Positions 45,286 to 53,945 of a stretch of DNA of 64,000 bases are shown here, piece by piece. Source of the stretch: Paenibacillus chibensis. Its GTDB lineage: Bacteria; Bacillota; Bacilli; Paenibacillales; Paenibacillaceae. A program made the translations under genes and the position numbers. The notes below the pieces were generated by a model, which saw only the letters and a program-made list of their open reading frames with translations, was not told the DNA's origin and searched no databases. Where the stretch lies: the NCBI RefSeq assembly GCF_004001045.1, contig NZ_BIMK01000003.1, positions 1-64,000 on the forward strand. Direction: 5' to 3'. The first letter of the stretch is position 1; each line of letters opens with the position of its first letter.

Positions 45286-46152
45286 TTAACGGAAGTCGCT
45301 TGCACGTCCGGCGCAGCCGCACAGCTGCATTTTTTCCATCGCAGCCTTTTTCAATGCTTGCTTCGCAGGCACCATGTATTTGCGCGGATCGTTTTCCTCC
45401 GGATTGGCCGCAAACACCGCTTTAATGGCATCGGAGAAAATGATGCGCAGCTCGGTAGCCACGTTCATTTTGGCCATGCCGAGCGACACGGCGCGTTTCA
45501 CCTGATCCTCCGGAATGCCGGAGCCTCCGTGCAGGACGAGCGGTACGCTGACTACGTCGGCGATGCGCTTGATGCGGTCGAAGTCGATGTTCGGATCGCC
45601 TTTGTAAATGCCGTGTGCTGTTCCGATGGCCGGTGCCAGCGTGTGCACGCCCGTACGTTCCACGAATTCGGCGCATTCTGCCGGGTCGGCAAGCAGCGCG
45701 TCCCGTTCATCTACGACGATATCGTCTTCGACGCCGCCCACTTTGCCAAGCTCCGCTTCGACATTGATGCCGATGGCGTTGGCTGCCTCCACGACCTTTT
45801 TCGTAATCGCCACATTCTCCTCGAAAGGCGAATGGGAGGCATCGATCATCACGGACGTATATCCCGCCCGGATGCACTTCATAATGATGTCAAATTCAGA
45901 GCAGTGGTCCAGATGCAGGGCGATCGGAACACTGGAGCGGTTGGCGGCAACGGTGGCTGCGGCGGCAATGTAATCCGGTCCCAGGTGTTTCACGGTTCCC
46001 ACCGTGGATTGAATGATCAGAGGCGACTGGGCTTCCTCCGCCGCTTCCACGACGGCCTGCAGCATTTCAAGCGTATGCACGTTGAACGCGCCGATCGCGT
46101 ATTTATTTTGTCTTGCTGTTTGCAATAAAGAAGTAGAAGAAACGAGTGCCAT
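45286..46152 (-). CDS. Class II fructose/tagatose-bisphosphate aldolase
   Basis: Zinc-dependent aldolase of 288 residues that splits a ketose 1,6-bisphosphate into DHAP and glyceraldehyde-3-phosphate. Zinc ligands are visible: His of LHLDHCSEFD near 81, Glu of VEAELGKVGG near 132, His of GTAHGIYKG near 177, His of LVLHGGSGIPE near 205. The size fits the GatY/KbaY/FbaA group. It is the last gene of SIS-DeoR-ROK-aldolase, 50 bases after the ROK gene. Tagatose- and fructose-bisphosphate specificity cannot be separated by eye. Confidence 0.92.
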   Translation of the reverse strand: MALVSSTSLLQTARQNKYAIGAFNVHTLEMLQAVVEAAEEAQSPLIIQSTVGTVKHLGPDYIAAAATVAANRSSVPIALHLDHCSEFDIIMKCIRAGYTSVMIDASHSPFEENVAITKKVVEAANAIGINVEAELGKVGGVEDDIVVDERDALLADPAECAEFVERTGVHTLAPAIGTAHGIYKGDPNIDFDRIKRIADVVSVPLVLHGGSGIPEDQVKRAVSLGMAKMNVATELRIIFSDAIKAVFAANPEENDPRKYMVPAKQALKKAAMEKMQLCGCAGRASDFR

Positions 46153-46202
46153 GGTAATTTCCCCTTCATGTTTGAATTGGTTGCCTTTAATGACAGGACG
46201 GC

Positions 46203-47186
46203 TTATACCGATGCGCCGATATGCTTCTGCTTGGCGTACATGGCGCTGCCGGTCACCCCGGCGTCGTCGTTATACAGTGCCGTGACCACCTTCAGCTGCT
46301 CCCGGTAATCCGGCAGGATGCGGCTGTACAATTCCCTCTTCAAAGGCTCCAGCAACCGGTCACCCGCCAAGGCACCACCACCGCCGATAATCACCAGCTC
46401 CGGGCTGACGAGCGGAACGGCATATGACAAGGCGCGGCCAAGCAGGGCTCCAGCCTGTTCCATCAAGCTGATGGCGTATGGATCGCCCTGGTCGTAAGCT
46501 CGCGATAGATCGGCTGCGGACAGCTCCTCCAGCCGCTCTTCCGGAAACCAGCTCTGCAGGATGGACGCCTCTCCGCTGCGAAGCGCTTTTTTCGCCTGCC
46601 GCACCATGCCGGAGGCCGAGGCGAACGTTTCAAGGCAGCCGTTCAGCCCGCACGGGCAAGGATCGGACAGGCCTTCCATTACGATGTGCCCCAGCTCGCC
46701 CGACATATTGCGGAAGCCGTAATACAGCTTTCCGTCATTGACCATCGCGGAGGCAATGCCGGTGCCTACGGTAATCCCGAGCACGTCCTTGAAGCCCTTG
46801 CCCGCTCCGTACATCGCTTCCCCGTAAACATACGTTCGTACATCGTTATCGATATAAACCGGCAGATTGAGCCTGGCCTGCAGCCGCTGTACGGCCGGCA
46901 GGTTCCTCCAGCCCAGATTGCCCGCAAACCGGGCGATGCCTTCGTCCGGATCGACGAAGCCCGGCAGACCGATACCGGCTGCAACGACCGCGATATCCGT
47001 GCCAGACTGCTCGGCATAGCCCACTGCGGCCTCCTCGATCATCGCCGCGATTTTTTCCAGAACCGCATCCGGACCCTTCGCAGCTTCCGTTGCGCGTTTG
47101 ATTCGATGCATGACCTTGCCGGAGGAGTCGACCAACCCGCAAACGATGTTGGTCCCCCCAACATCCACGCCAGCATATACTTCCAT
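46203..47186 (-). CDS. ROK family sugar kinase (in the SIS/aldolase operon)
   Basis: Cytoplasmic ATP-dependent sugar kinase of 327 residues. The phosphate loop is VDVGGTNIVCG at the N-terminus, the catalytic Asp is in VYIDNDV near 110, and the ROK zinc motif is CPCGLNGCLE near 175. The ATG at 47186 has GGGCGGGTG upstream; an earlier ATG lacks a site. Placed between a DeoR regulator and an aldolase, it probably phosphorylates the sugar (hexose or hexosamine) that the operon uses. Confidence 0.88.
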   Translation of the reverse strand: MEVYAGVDVGGTNIVCGLVDSSGKVMHRIKRATEAAKGPDAVLEKIAAMIEEAAVGYAEQSGTDIAVVAAGIGLPGFVDPDEGIARFAGNLGWRNLPAVQRLQARLNLPVYIDNDVRTYVYGEAMYGAGKGFKDVLGITVGTGIASAMVNDGKLYYGFRNMSGELGHIVMEGLSDPCPCGLNGCLETFASASGMVRQAKKALRSGEASILQSWFPEERLEELSAADLSRAYDQGDPYAISLMEQAGALLGRALSYAVPLVSPELVIIGGGGALAGDRLLEPLKRELYSRILPDYREQLKVVTALYNDDAGVTGSAMYAKQKHIGASV

Positions 47187-47236
47187 CTTCACACCCGCCC
47201 TGGATTTCATTCATTTTTTCAATTCATAAGCCCATA

Positions 47237-48025
47237 TCACTCAGGCGTCACAAAAACCTTGACCTGCTCCGAAGCCAGGCGACCGCGGAGCTCTTCTCCG
47301 GGATCCTCATCCGTAATGATCCCGTAAAGCGACGTCACCGGAGCCACCTGAAACAGGGAGTTGCGTCCCGCTTTCGTATGGTCGAATACCGCGATCGTCC
47401 GTTCCGTCCGCTTCATCATCATTTTCGCCGTATTCGCTTCAAGCTCCGAGTACGTGCTGACACCCTGTTCCACGGAAAAGCCGTCAATGCCCATGAACAT
47501 CGTGTGGATATTCAGTGCTTCCAGCGTCCGTTCCGCAAGCGGACCGCACAGCTCGAAGTTCTTGCTGCGGAGCATGCCGCCCGTCAGCACAACCTGAACA
47601 TCCTCGTTCTCCGACAGCTCCATCGCGATGTTCACCGCATTGGTGACGACGGTAATATTCCGACGGTTTTTAAGCGCCCGAGCGATCAGATAGGTTGTCG
47701 TGCCGCCCGTCAGTCCGATGACATCCCCTTCTTGCACCAGGGACGCCGCCAGCTGGGCGATGTTCTCTTTTTCCCGGTAGAGCCTGTTCTGCTTTTCGTG
47801 AAATGGAATCTCCCTTCCGGAGACCAGTCCGGCCGGCTTGGCTCCGCCGCCCATAGTCCGGATAACCTTGCCCGCCTTTTCCAAGGCTTCAAGATCCCGT
47901 CTGGCCGTCGCCTCCGAGCATTCAAACTGCTGGACCACCTCCTGCAGGGAAATAGAACCGTGCTGCTGGACATAGTCCAGTATTTGTTCCTGACGTTCTT
48001 CTTTCGATCCATTTCGTTCACGCAA
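47237..48025 (-). CDS. DeoR/GlpR family transcriptional regulator
   Basis: Sugar-phosphate-responsive repressor of 262 residues. The winged helix-turn-helix covers about 8-62 (RQEQILDYVQQHGSISLQEVVQQFECSEATARRDLEAL) and the C-terminal DeoR sensor domain has GLTGGTTTYLIARAL and the DHTKAGRNS motif. The start is TTG at 48025 with AAAGGAG 8-9 bases upstream. It is the second gene of its operon, so it likely controls itself through the palindrome in the promoter at 49161-49189. Confidence 0.92.
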   Translation of the reverse strand: MRERNGSKEERQEQILDYVQQHGSISLQEVVQQFECSEATARRDLEALEKAGKVIRTMGGGAKPAGLVSGREIPFHEKQNRLYREKENIAQLAASLVQEGDVIGLTGGTTTYLIARALKNRRNITVVTNAVNIAMELSENEDVQVVLTGGMLRSKNFELCGPLAERTLEALNIHTMFMGIDGFSVEQGVSTYSELEANTAKMMMKRTERTIAVFDHTKAGRNSLFQVAPVTSLYGIITDEDPGEELRGRLASEQVKVFVTPE

Positions 48026-48047
48026 AGCTGATTCGCTCCTTTTGAGA

Positions 48048-49109
48048 TTAGATTTTGACCACCTGGGTCAAATTCCGCGGGCTGTCAGGATTTCTGCCTT
48101 CCCGCAGCGCCGTGTAGTAACCGATATATTGAACCAGCGGCATATTAAGCGCCGATCTGGCTTCATCGCTGAGATGACTTCCGCCTGTGGTAAAGACGAG
48201 ATCCGCAAAGGCGGTATCTTCTCCCGCTTCCGCCGTCACGATCACCACGAATGCGCCGTATTCCTTCATTTCCTTCGCGACCTTCACTTCATAGGCTCTG
48301 GCATTTTCGGAAAGGAACAGGCATACCATCGTACCTGGCTCCACGACCGATTTCGGACCATGCCGGAATTCCATTGTACCAAAGCTTTCCGTCCACACAC
48401 AGGACATTTCCTTCAATTTCAGACAAGCCTCGTGAGCAAGGCCGACATATGCGCCCATGCCGAGGTAGATAAATTTGTTCAGCTCCGGATGCCCGTCGAT
48501 CACCGCTTTAGCCGCTGCGTCTCCTTGAGGCACGATCTCTTTGCTTAGCTCCATGACTTCCTTCAATTCAGCGACATGCGCTTCGCTTCCGGCCGCTTGA
48601 GCCATGGCCGCCTGGAGCATAAAGGTCATGCTGCTGAAGGATTTCGTCATTACGGTGCTTTTTTCCTTGCCGAGCGGGGACACAAGACATGGCACGTTTT
48701 TCGCCATCGTGCTTTCCTCATCACAAGTCATACCGCAGGTCGTCCAGCCGGACAGGTCCTTCACGGAATCCAGCGCCAGAATGACTTCGGAGGATTCACC
48801 GGATCGGGAAATGCCGACGAGAAGCACTTCTTTTTTCGAAGCCACAGCCTGCTCTCTAAACAGATAGATCTCGGATGAAGGATGCGCGCTAGCGTTCTTT
48901 CCTGTCCATTTGCGGAACGTGCTTGCCGCGGTTAAAGCAAGATAATACGATGTCCCAGATCCGATGAAAACGACCTCGTCGTATTTGTCGCTCATAAAAT
49001 ACTTCTCCACCCAATCCTGCTGCTGCTCCAGCTGCTTCCATGCGGCAGCAAGCGCTTCGCTTTGCCCGCCGATTTCCGGATACGTCAATACGCCATACTG
49101 TTCTGACAT
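48048..49109 (-). CDS. SIS domain sugar-phosphate isomerase/deaminase (AgaS/GlmS-type)
   Basis: Two-SIS-domain protein of 353 residues. The first domain has VVFIGSGTSYYLALTAAS and GISRSGESSEVI, the second has FIYLGMGAYVGLAHEACLKLKEM and TESFGTMEFRHGPKSV, then the C-terminal NPDSPRNLTQVV that resembles the end of GlmS and FrlB. It should convert an amino sugar 6-phosphate or fructosamine 6-phosphate to a hexose phosphate. ATG at 49109 has GGGGTGGA 6 bases upstream; the open frame before it is AT-rich promoter DNA. First gene of the SIS-DeoR-ROK-aldolase operon. Confidence 0.85.
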   Translation of the reverse strand: MSEQYGVLTYPEIGGQSEALAAAWKQLEQQQDWVEKYFMSDKYDEVVFIGSGTSYYLALTAASTFRKWTGKNASAHPSSEIYLFREQAVASKKEVLLVGISRSGESSEVILALDSVKDLSGWTTCGMTCDEESTMAKNVPCLVSPLGKEKSTVMTKSFSSMTFMLQAAMAQAAGSEAHVAELKEVMELSKEIVPQGDAAAKAVIDGHPELNKFIYLGMGAYVGLAHEACLKLKEMSCVWTESFGTMEFRHGPKSVVEPGTMVCLFLSENARAYEVKVAKEMKEYGAFVVIVTAEAGEDTAFADLVFTTGGSHLSDEARSALNMPLVQYIGYYTALREGRNPDSPRNLTQVVKI

Positions 49110-49160
49110 GCAATATCCACCCCAGTCGTTAATAATGTAATGATGAATCGTTATGTTGAT

Positions 49161-49189
49161 AGTATATTTCACTACAATGAAATATTCAA
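49161..49189 (-). promoter_or_regulatory. Promoter with embedded operator for the SIS-DeoR-ROK-aldolase operon
   Basis: On the minus strand TTGAAT (49184-49189), 17 bases, TATACT (49161-49166). The spacer holds the palindrome TATTTCA-N6-TGAAATA (49165-49184), covering both promoter elements, as expected for repression by the operon's DeoR protein. Confidence 0.7.
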
Positions 49190-49232
49190 TCATATTTATG
49201 ATAATTTTTTGCAAAATATGATACCTGATGCA

Positions 49233-49283
49233 CAAAAAAAGGATACTGCAAAGCGCGATAGCGATCCTTTGCAGCATCCTTTA
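49233..49283 (-). terminator. Terminator of the opp-rok operon
   Basis: AAGGATRCTGCAAAG and CTTTGCAGYATCCTT arms with an inner CGC/GCG, followed by seven T residues on the minus strand. Confidence 0.9.
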
Positions 49284-49318
49284 TATAATACAAACACGAT
49301 TTTATTAAAAAAAACGGA

Positions 49319-50305
49319 TTATGGATGCCCAACGAACAGCGCCCCGGCACCAATAATCCCCACGTCATCCTTCAGTTCGGCCGGTTTAATGGCAAATGTG
49401 CCCCGGTAAGGTTCCATGACCAGTTCCTCGGTCTTCTTCAGGAGAGGTTCAAAAAAATCCGCCCCTGCTCTGCTGACGCCGCCACCGATCACGATGCAAT
49501 CCGGATTGAAGCTGTGAATGATGTTCATGAGTCCGAGACCGGTGTAATGAACAATCTGCTCCAGCACTTCGCCAGCCATCGCATCCCCCTTGCCTGCTGC
49601 CTGAAACACATGCTTGGCACGAACGGGAACGCCTTCCTCATCTGCCAGCAAGGTCATCTGCGTGGCGGCAGCCGACTTCGCTATCGCTTCATGGGCTATT
49701 CGGGCAATCGCGGTTCCCGATGCAAAGGTTTCCCAGCACCCCCGCTGACCGCAACCGCATAACGCACCATGAGGATCCACAACCGTATGCCCCAGTTCTC
49801 CGGCAAAAGAGCTTGCTCCGAGAAATAATCTGCCGTCCAGCACCAGACCCGAGCCGATGCCCGTGCTCAGCGTGACGTATACCATGCTTTGCGATCCGCG
49901 TCCGGCTCCGTATATGTATTCTCCCCATGCGGCGGCATTGGCATCGTTAATCAATCGGACCGAAATGCCGAGCCGCTCCTCCAGTTCCGATTGCAGGGAA
50001 ATGCCATCCCAATCGGGCAAATTGACTCCGTTCAGAATGATGCCGTTCTTGCTGTCCACCATGCCCGGCGATGCCACGCCGATCCCGCCAATGTCGCGCT
50101 GACCGCGAACCTCGTTTATCGTCTCCACGATCGTTGCAATGACTTCTTGGGAGCTTCGGAGTCCAGCGGTCGCCTTCTGGCTGCGTGCCAGCAGGCGGCC
50201 AGAAGGATCCAGCAGGCCCGTCGCGATTTTCGTTCCTCCCAAATCTACACCGATCACTGCTCTCTTTTCTTTTTCCAATGTTGTATTCACCACAGTAGTC
50301 ATCAT
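49319..50305 (-). CDS. ROK family sugar kinase (in the opp operon)
   Basis: Second ROK kinase, 328 residues. Phosphate loop IGVDLGGTKIATG near 20, catalytic Asp in RLINDANAAAWGE near 118, GHT-VDPHGALCGCGQRGCWE zinc block near 175. The start follows the cutC-type stop by 6 bases. Last gene of the long operon that starts with another ROK protein; it has no HTH, so it is an enzyme and not a regulator. Glucose, GlcNAc or ManNAc kinases would all look like this. Confidence 0.92.
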   Translation of the reverse strand: MMTTVVNTTLEKEKRAVIGVDLGGTKIATGLLDPSGRLLARSQKATAGLRSSQEVIATIVETINEVRGQRDIGGIGVASPGMVDSKNGIILNGVNLPDWDGISLQSELEERLGISVRLINDANAAAWGEYIYGAGRGSQSMVYVTLSTGIGSGLVLDGRLFLGASSFAGELGHTVVDPHGALCGCGQRGCWETFASGTAIARIAHEAIAKSAAATQMTLLADEEGVPVRAKHVFQAAGKGDAMAGEVLEQIVHYTGLGLMNIIHSFNPDCIVIGGGVSRAGADFFEPLLKKTEELVMEPYRGTFAIKPAELKDDVGIIGAGALFVGHP

Positions 50306-50311
50306 TTTTTG

Positions 50312-51019
50312 TTATCCTGTCATTCCTTGAAGTATGTCGTTCAAGATCTTCTTCGCGGCTTGGACCCGTCCGGGATCCACGGCCTGCAGATTGTCGCCGC
50401 CGCGCCGCAGGGCGGAACCGAAGTGAACTTCCCGTACCCCTGTCGCAAGCTGGAATTCCTGAAGCACCGGCACGGAAAGTCCATATCCGGCCAGAATGCC
50501 GATGCCGGTGCCGGCGGCCGCTTCAACCAGTTTCTTGATCTGGGGTGCGGATTGCGGCGCAGGCGAAGGGCCTCCGGAAGTCAGGATCCGGTTGATCTGC
50601 GGATAGGCAGACAGCACCTTCAAGGCCGACAGCTGATCCTCGATTTCGTCAAAAGCCCTGTGAAAGGTGACGTTCAGTCCCGCCGTATCACCCAGAAGCA
50701 GATCTAACGCCGCCGTATCCACCGCACCCGATGGCGTCAATGCGCCAAGCACGATGCCTGCCGCTCCGCTCTGCTTGATAAAGGCGATATCCTCCCGCAT
50801 GGTCTGCAGATCATGCTCGTCGTAGACGAAGGATTGGCTGTGCGGACGAACCATGACATGCACAGGAATCTTCAGCCGATGGACCGTTTCCCGGATCAGT
50901 CCGGGTCCCGGGGTGAGTCCGCCCTCCAAAATACCGGTGACGAGCTCGATCCGGTCCGCTCCGCCTTGCTCGGCGAGAAGCGCGTCCGTCAGGTTGGTGG
51001 CAATGACCTCCAGCTTCAT
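50312..51019 (-). CDS. cutC: CutC family TIM-barrel protein
   Basis: PF03932 protein of 235 residues, a single TIM barrel. Family blocks include LTDALLAEQGGADRIELVTGILEGGLTPG, VHVMVRPHSQSFVYDEHDLQTM, GIVLGALTPSGAVD, NVTFHRAFDE and ILTSGG. The name comes from a supposed copper role in E. coli, which later work traced to a small RNA in the gene, so an enzymatic role is open. It overlaps the aminopeptidase stop by 4 bases and is 6 bases from the ROK kinase gene; its neighbours suggest sugar or amino-sugar metabolism. Confidence 0.92.
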   Translation of the reverse strand: MKLEVIATNLTDALLAEQGGADRIELVTGILEGGLTPGPGLIRETVHRLKIPVHVMVRPHSQSFVYDEHDLQTMREDIAFIKQSGAAGIVLGALTPSGAVDTAALDLLLGDTAGLNVTFHRAFDEIEDQLSALKVLSAYPQINRILTSGGPSPAPQSAPQIKKLVEAAAGTGIGILAGYGLSVPVLQEFQLATGVREVHFGSALRRGGDNLQAVDPGRVQAAKKILNDILQGMTG

Positions 51020-52476
51020 GAAATCCCTCCTCTATCCTTGGCGGCAATACGTTCGCAGACAAAATCGGCAAGCAGCCTTACCCCGTAGCCCGTGGCTCCC
51101 GTCACTTTATACCCGCGCGTGGAAGGAACCTGAACCGTGTTGGCCATGTCGATATGGCACCAGCGCGCTTTCGAATCCACGAAGCGGCGCAGGAACAGCG
51201 CGGCCATATTCGCGCCTCCGTAAGGATTGGAGGCTAGATTCGCCATATCGGCATAAGGGCTGCCGAGCAGCTCCTCATCTTCGTCCACCAGCGGCAGCTG
51301 CCAAATCCGGTCGCCGCTCTGTTCGCCGATCCTCATGAATTGCTCCGCAAATTCCGCGTCTCCCCAGATGCCGGCAACCTTCAAACCAAGCGCGTGTCCC
51401 ACGGCCCCGGTCAGCGTCGCCACATCAATGATTTGGCTGGCACCGCTGCGGATGGCATGCAGGATGGCGTCGGCCAGGATCAGGCGTCCTTCGGCATCCG
51501 TGTTCACCACCTGCACGCTGAGTCCATTCGGATACCGGATCACGTCCGAGGGCAGGAAGGACCCGCCGTCCGGCACGTTGTCCGCAATCGGAATGATGGC
51601 GCTGATCCGCGCCTTGACCCCGAGTCTCGTCAGCATGTCCATGGCGCCGACGACGGCAGCCGCGCCGCCCATATCAAAGCGGGCATCGCTTAAATCGCGG
51701 GCGTTCTTGAGATTCATGCCGCCCATATCGAAGGTAATGCCTTTGCCGATCAGAGCCAGATGCTCCGCATCCGGATCGCCGGCATACATAATTTCGACCA
51801 TGGCCGGCGGATGCTTGCTGCCTGCCCCCACGGCCAGCAGCCCGTTCATCTGCCGCTGCTTCAGCTCCTCGCCCTCGTAGACATGAATCTTGACGTTCCG
51901 GTTCGCAAAAATATGCCGGATACGGGCCACGAAAGCGGCTGGATGCAGATCGCCCGCAGCCTCGTTGCACAGATCTCTTGCCAAGGCTGTCGACGCGGCG
52001 CGGACTTGACCGAGCTCCGCCGCGGCGGCGTCCTCCTCCCTGGAATGCGGGCTGAGCTGCAACCACTCCACCGTCTGCTGCGGATCAGCCGCTCTATATT
52101 TGTTGAAGGTGTACGTTCCAAGCTCCCAGCCCTCAACCCAGGCCGTAACCGCTTCTTGAGGCCAAACGACTGAGCCGAAAAGCTCGCTTAAGCAAGCCGG
52201 ATTCACCGCGGCCGTTGCCTTTCCGATTTCCTGGATCGCACGGCCGGCACTCCCGGCAGCTTCGCGTAAAATTTCCATGCTGAACCGGGCGCGGGCGCCG
52301 AGCCCGATGATCAGTATATCCTGTTCCCCGGAGCTTCGGCCGTAAAACCAGGCCAGAGCTCCGCGCTCTTTCATTTTTGCCGAGACCGGAAGTTCGGGTG
52401 CGTATCCTCCATCACTGAATACCAGTTCAATCAGCACGTTTGCATGCTGTTCTGTTCCCGTTTTGAGTTCCATCAT
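51016..52476 (-). CDS. Leucyl aminopeptidase, M17 family
   Basis: Two-metal aminopeptidase of about 486 residues. The catalytic half has GKGITFDMGGMNLK, with Lys and Asp, near residue 237, and the M17 signature NTDAEGRLILADAI near 325. The N-terminal half is the usual non-catalytic domain. The start at 52476 (MELKTGTEQ) has AAAGGG 9 bases upstream; an ATG three codons earlier is too close to the site. It releases N-terminal residues from imported peptides and lies between PepV and CutC in one operon. Confidence 0.9.
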   Translation of the reverse strand: MMELKTGTEQHANVLIELVFSDGGYAPELPVSAKMKERGALAWFYGRSSGEQDILIIGLGARARFSMEILREAAGSAGRAIQEIGKATAAVNPACLSELFGSVVWPQEAVTAWVEGWELGTYTFNKYRAADPQQTVEWLQLSPHSREEDAAAAELGQVRAASTALARDLCNEAAGDLHPAAFVARIRHIFANRNVKIHVYEGEELKQRQMNGLLAVGAGSKHPPAMVEIMYAGDPDAEHLALIGKGITFDMGGMNLKNARDLSDARFDMGGAAAVVGAMDMLTRLGVKARISAIIPIADNVPDGGSFLPSDVIRYPNGLSVQVVNTDAEGRLILADAILHAIRSGASQIIDVATLTGAVGHALGLKVAGIWGDAEFAEQFMRIGEQSGDRIWQLPLVDEDEELLGSPYADMANLASNPYGGANMAALFLRRFVDSKARWCHIDMANTVQVPSTRGYKVTGATGYGVRLLADFVCERIAAKDRGGIS

Positions 52477-52517
52477 TCCATGCATCCCTTTGCAAAAAGA
52501 TTTGTTCGTTTCCCGTT

Positions 52518-53945
52518 TTAGAGCACCAGATTTCCCAGTTCATAGACAGCCCTTGCATAAATCGCCGTGGATTGCACCAAAAGCTCGACTTCCATGTATT
52601 CATTGGGCTGATGCGCCGTCGACTCCATTCCCGGCAGCAGCGGCCCGAAGGCCACCCCCATTGGAAAATGGGCAGCGTACGTGCCCCCTCCCGTGGACAA
52701 AAGCTCCGGCTTTTGCCCGGTTTCGGCCGTGTAGGCGTCCTGCAATGCCCGGATCATCGGATGATCCTCCGGCACGTGATGCGGCTTCTTCAAGCTTGGA
52801 GGTTCGATCTCGAGCGAATAGGCCGCAATGCTTGCCCGAATGACGTCCAAAATATCGTCATAGTTGCCGCAGATCGGAAATCTCAGATTAATATGAAAGA
52901 AGGTCTCCCCTTGCGGCTCATACTGGAGAAGGCCGCTATTCACCGTCAGCGGTCCGCTGATGGCGTCCTCCATCGCAATACCAAGCGCATGGCCATAAAC
53001 GTCATCGTACAGCAGCGTATCGACGGTATTCAGATAATGACCGGCACCGCCGTTCCATGCATAATCCTTCAGAAAATGAATCAGCTTCAGACCCGCATTG
53101 ACCCCCAACTGAGGTTCCATGCCATGGGCTGCTTTTCCTGCCAGCTGCAGCGTTATATTTTGATCGCCATGCGATACGCTCCCGCGGAGGCCGATATCGC
53201 TGCAATAAGCTTGATATGCAAGCTCAAGCGCCATTAAACGATCCTTATCTCCGGCCACGACCGCTTCAGCCGCTTCCGGAACCATGTTCGCCACCACGCC
53301 GGCATGAAACGTCACCAGCTCGAATTTCCCGGCCACTTGCGGCTGCTCCGGCCCGGAAGGGAACAGGATCCGCGTGTTGATCTGCCCCTTCTCGGCGCAG
53401 ACGATCGGAAACTCCGCGTCCGGCGTAAAGCCGCATGCAGGCAACGGCTCAAGCTTCTTGTAATGCTCCATGCACTGGTGGGTCCTTTCTTCATCGGTTC
53501 CGAAGATCAGACGGATGCGGTGCTTTAGTGGCAGCCCCAGATCCTTGACGATTTTCAGCGCGTAAAAGGAGGCCATGGCCGGCCCTTTGTCGTCGATCGC
53601 TCCGCGAGCATAGATCCTGCCGTCACGGATGTCCGGCTCAAACGGAGGCGTCACCCAATCGCCGGATACGGGAACGACGTCCAGATGGCTGAGGACGGCA
53701 ATATAATGCTCGGCATCTTCCGGGCCGTATTCGGCGTATCCGACGTATCCATCATGATTGCAGATCCGGAAGCCTTCGGCCCTGCAAAGATTCAGCATAT
53801 AATGGAGCGCCTCCGCAATACCTGCACCCATCGGCTTCCCCGGTCCCGCCGTTTCCGCATCATGGATGCTCTTAATGGCGAGCAATCCCTTCAAATTCCC
53901 CAGCATCTCAGCCTTCCGGCTGACGGTCTGCTCAATCCAATCCAT
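52518..53945 (-). CDS. pepV: Dipeptidase PepV, M20 family
   Basis: Zinc di-/aminopeptidase of 475 residues, the usual PepV length. Metal and catalytic residues are in VLSHLDVVPVSGDW near 85, GAIDDKGPAMASFYALK near 118 and GTDEERTHQCMEHY near 152, and a lid domain lies in the middle. The start ATG at 53945 overlaps the oppF stop by 14 bases. PepV cleaves dipeptides and some D-amino-acid-containing dipeptides, so it suits an operon that imports peptides or muropeptides. Confidence 0.93.
   Translation of the reverse strand: MDWIEQTVSRKAEMLGNLKGLLAIKSIHDAETAGPGKPMGAGIAEALHYMLNLCRAEGFRICNHDGYVGYAEYGPEDAEHYIAVLSHLDVVPVSGDWVTPPFEPDIRDGRIYARGAIDDKGPAMASFYALKIVKDLGLPLKHRIRLIFGTDEERTHQCMEHYKKLEPLPACGFTPDAEFPIVCAEKGQINTRILFPSGPEQPQVAGKFELVTFHAGVVANMVPEAAEAVVAGDKDRLMALELAYQAYCSDIGLRGSVSHGDQNITLQLAGKAAHGMEPQLGVNAGLKLIHFLKDYAWNGGAGHYLNTVDTLLYDDVYGHALGIAMEDAISGPLTVNSGLLQYEPQGETFFHINLRFPICGNYDDILDVIRASIAAYSLEIEPPSLKKPHHVPEDHPMIRALQDAYTAETGQKPELLSTGGGTYAAHFPMGVAFGPLLPGMESTAHQPNEYMEVELLVQSTAIYARAVYELGNLVL

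Noticed and set aside
49110-49277. N-terminal extension of the SIS protein
   Set aside because: AT-rich region holds the promoter and palindrome; a clear ribosome site sets the start at 49109.
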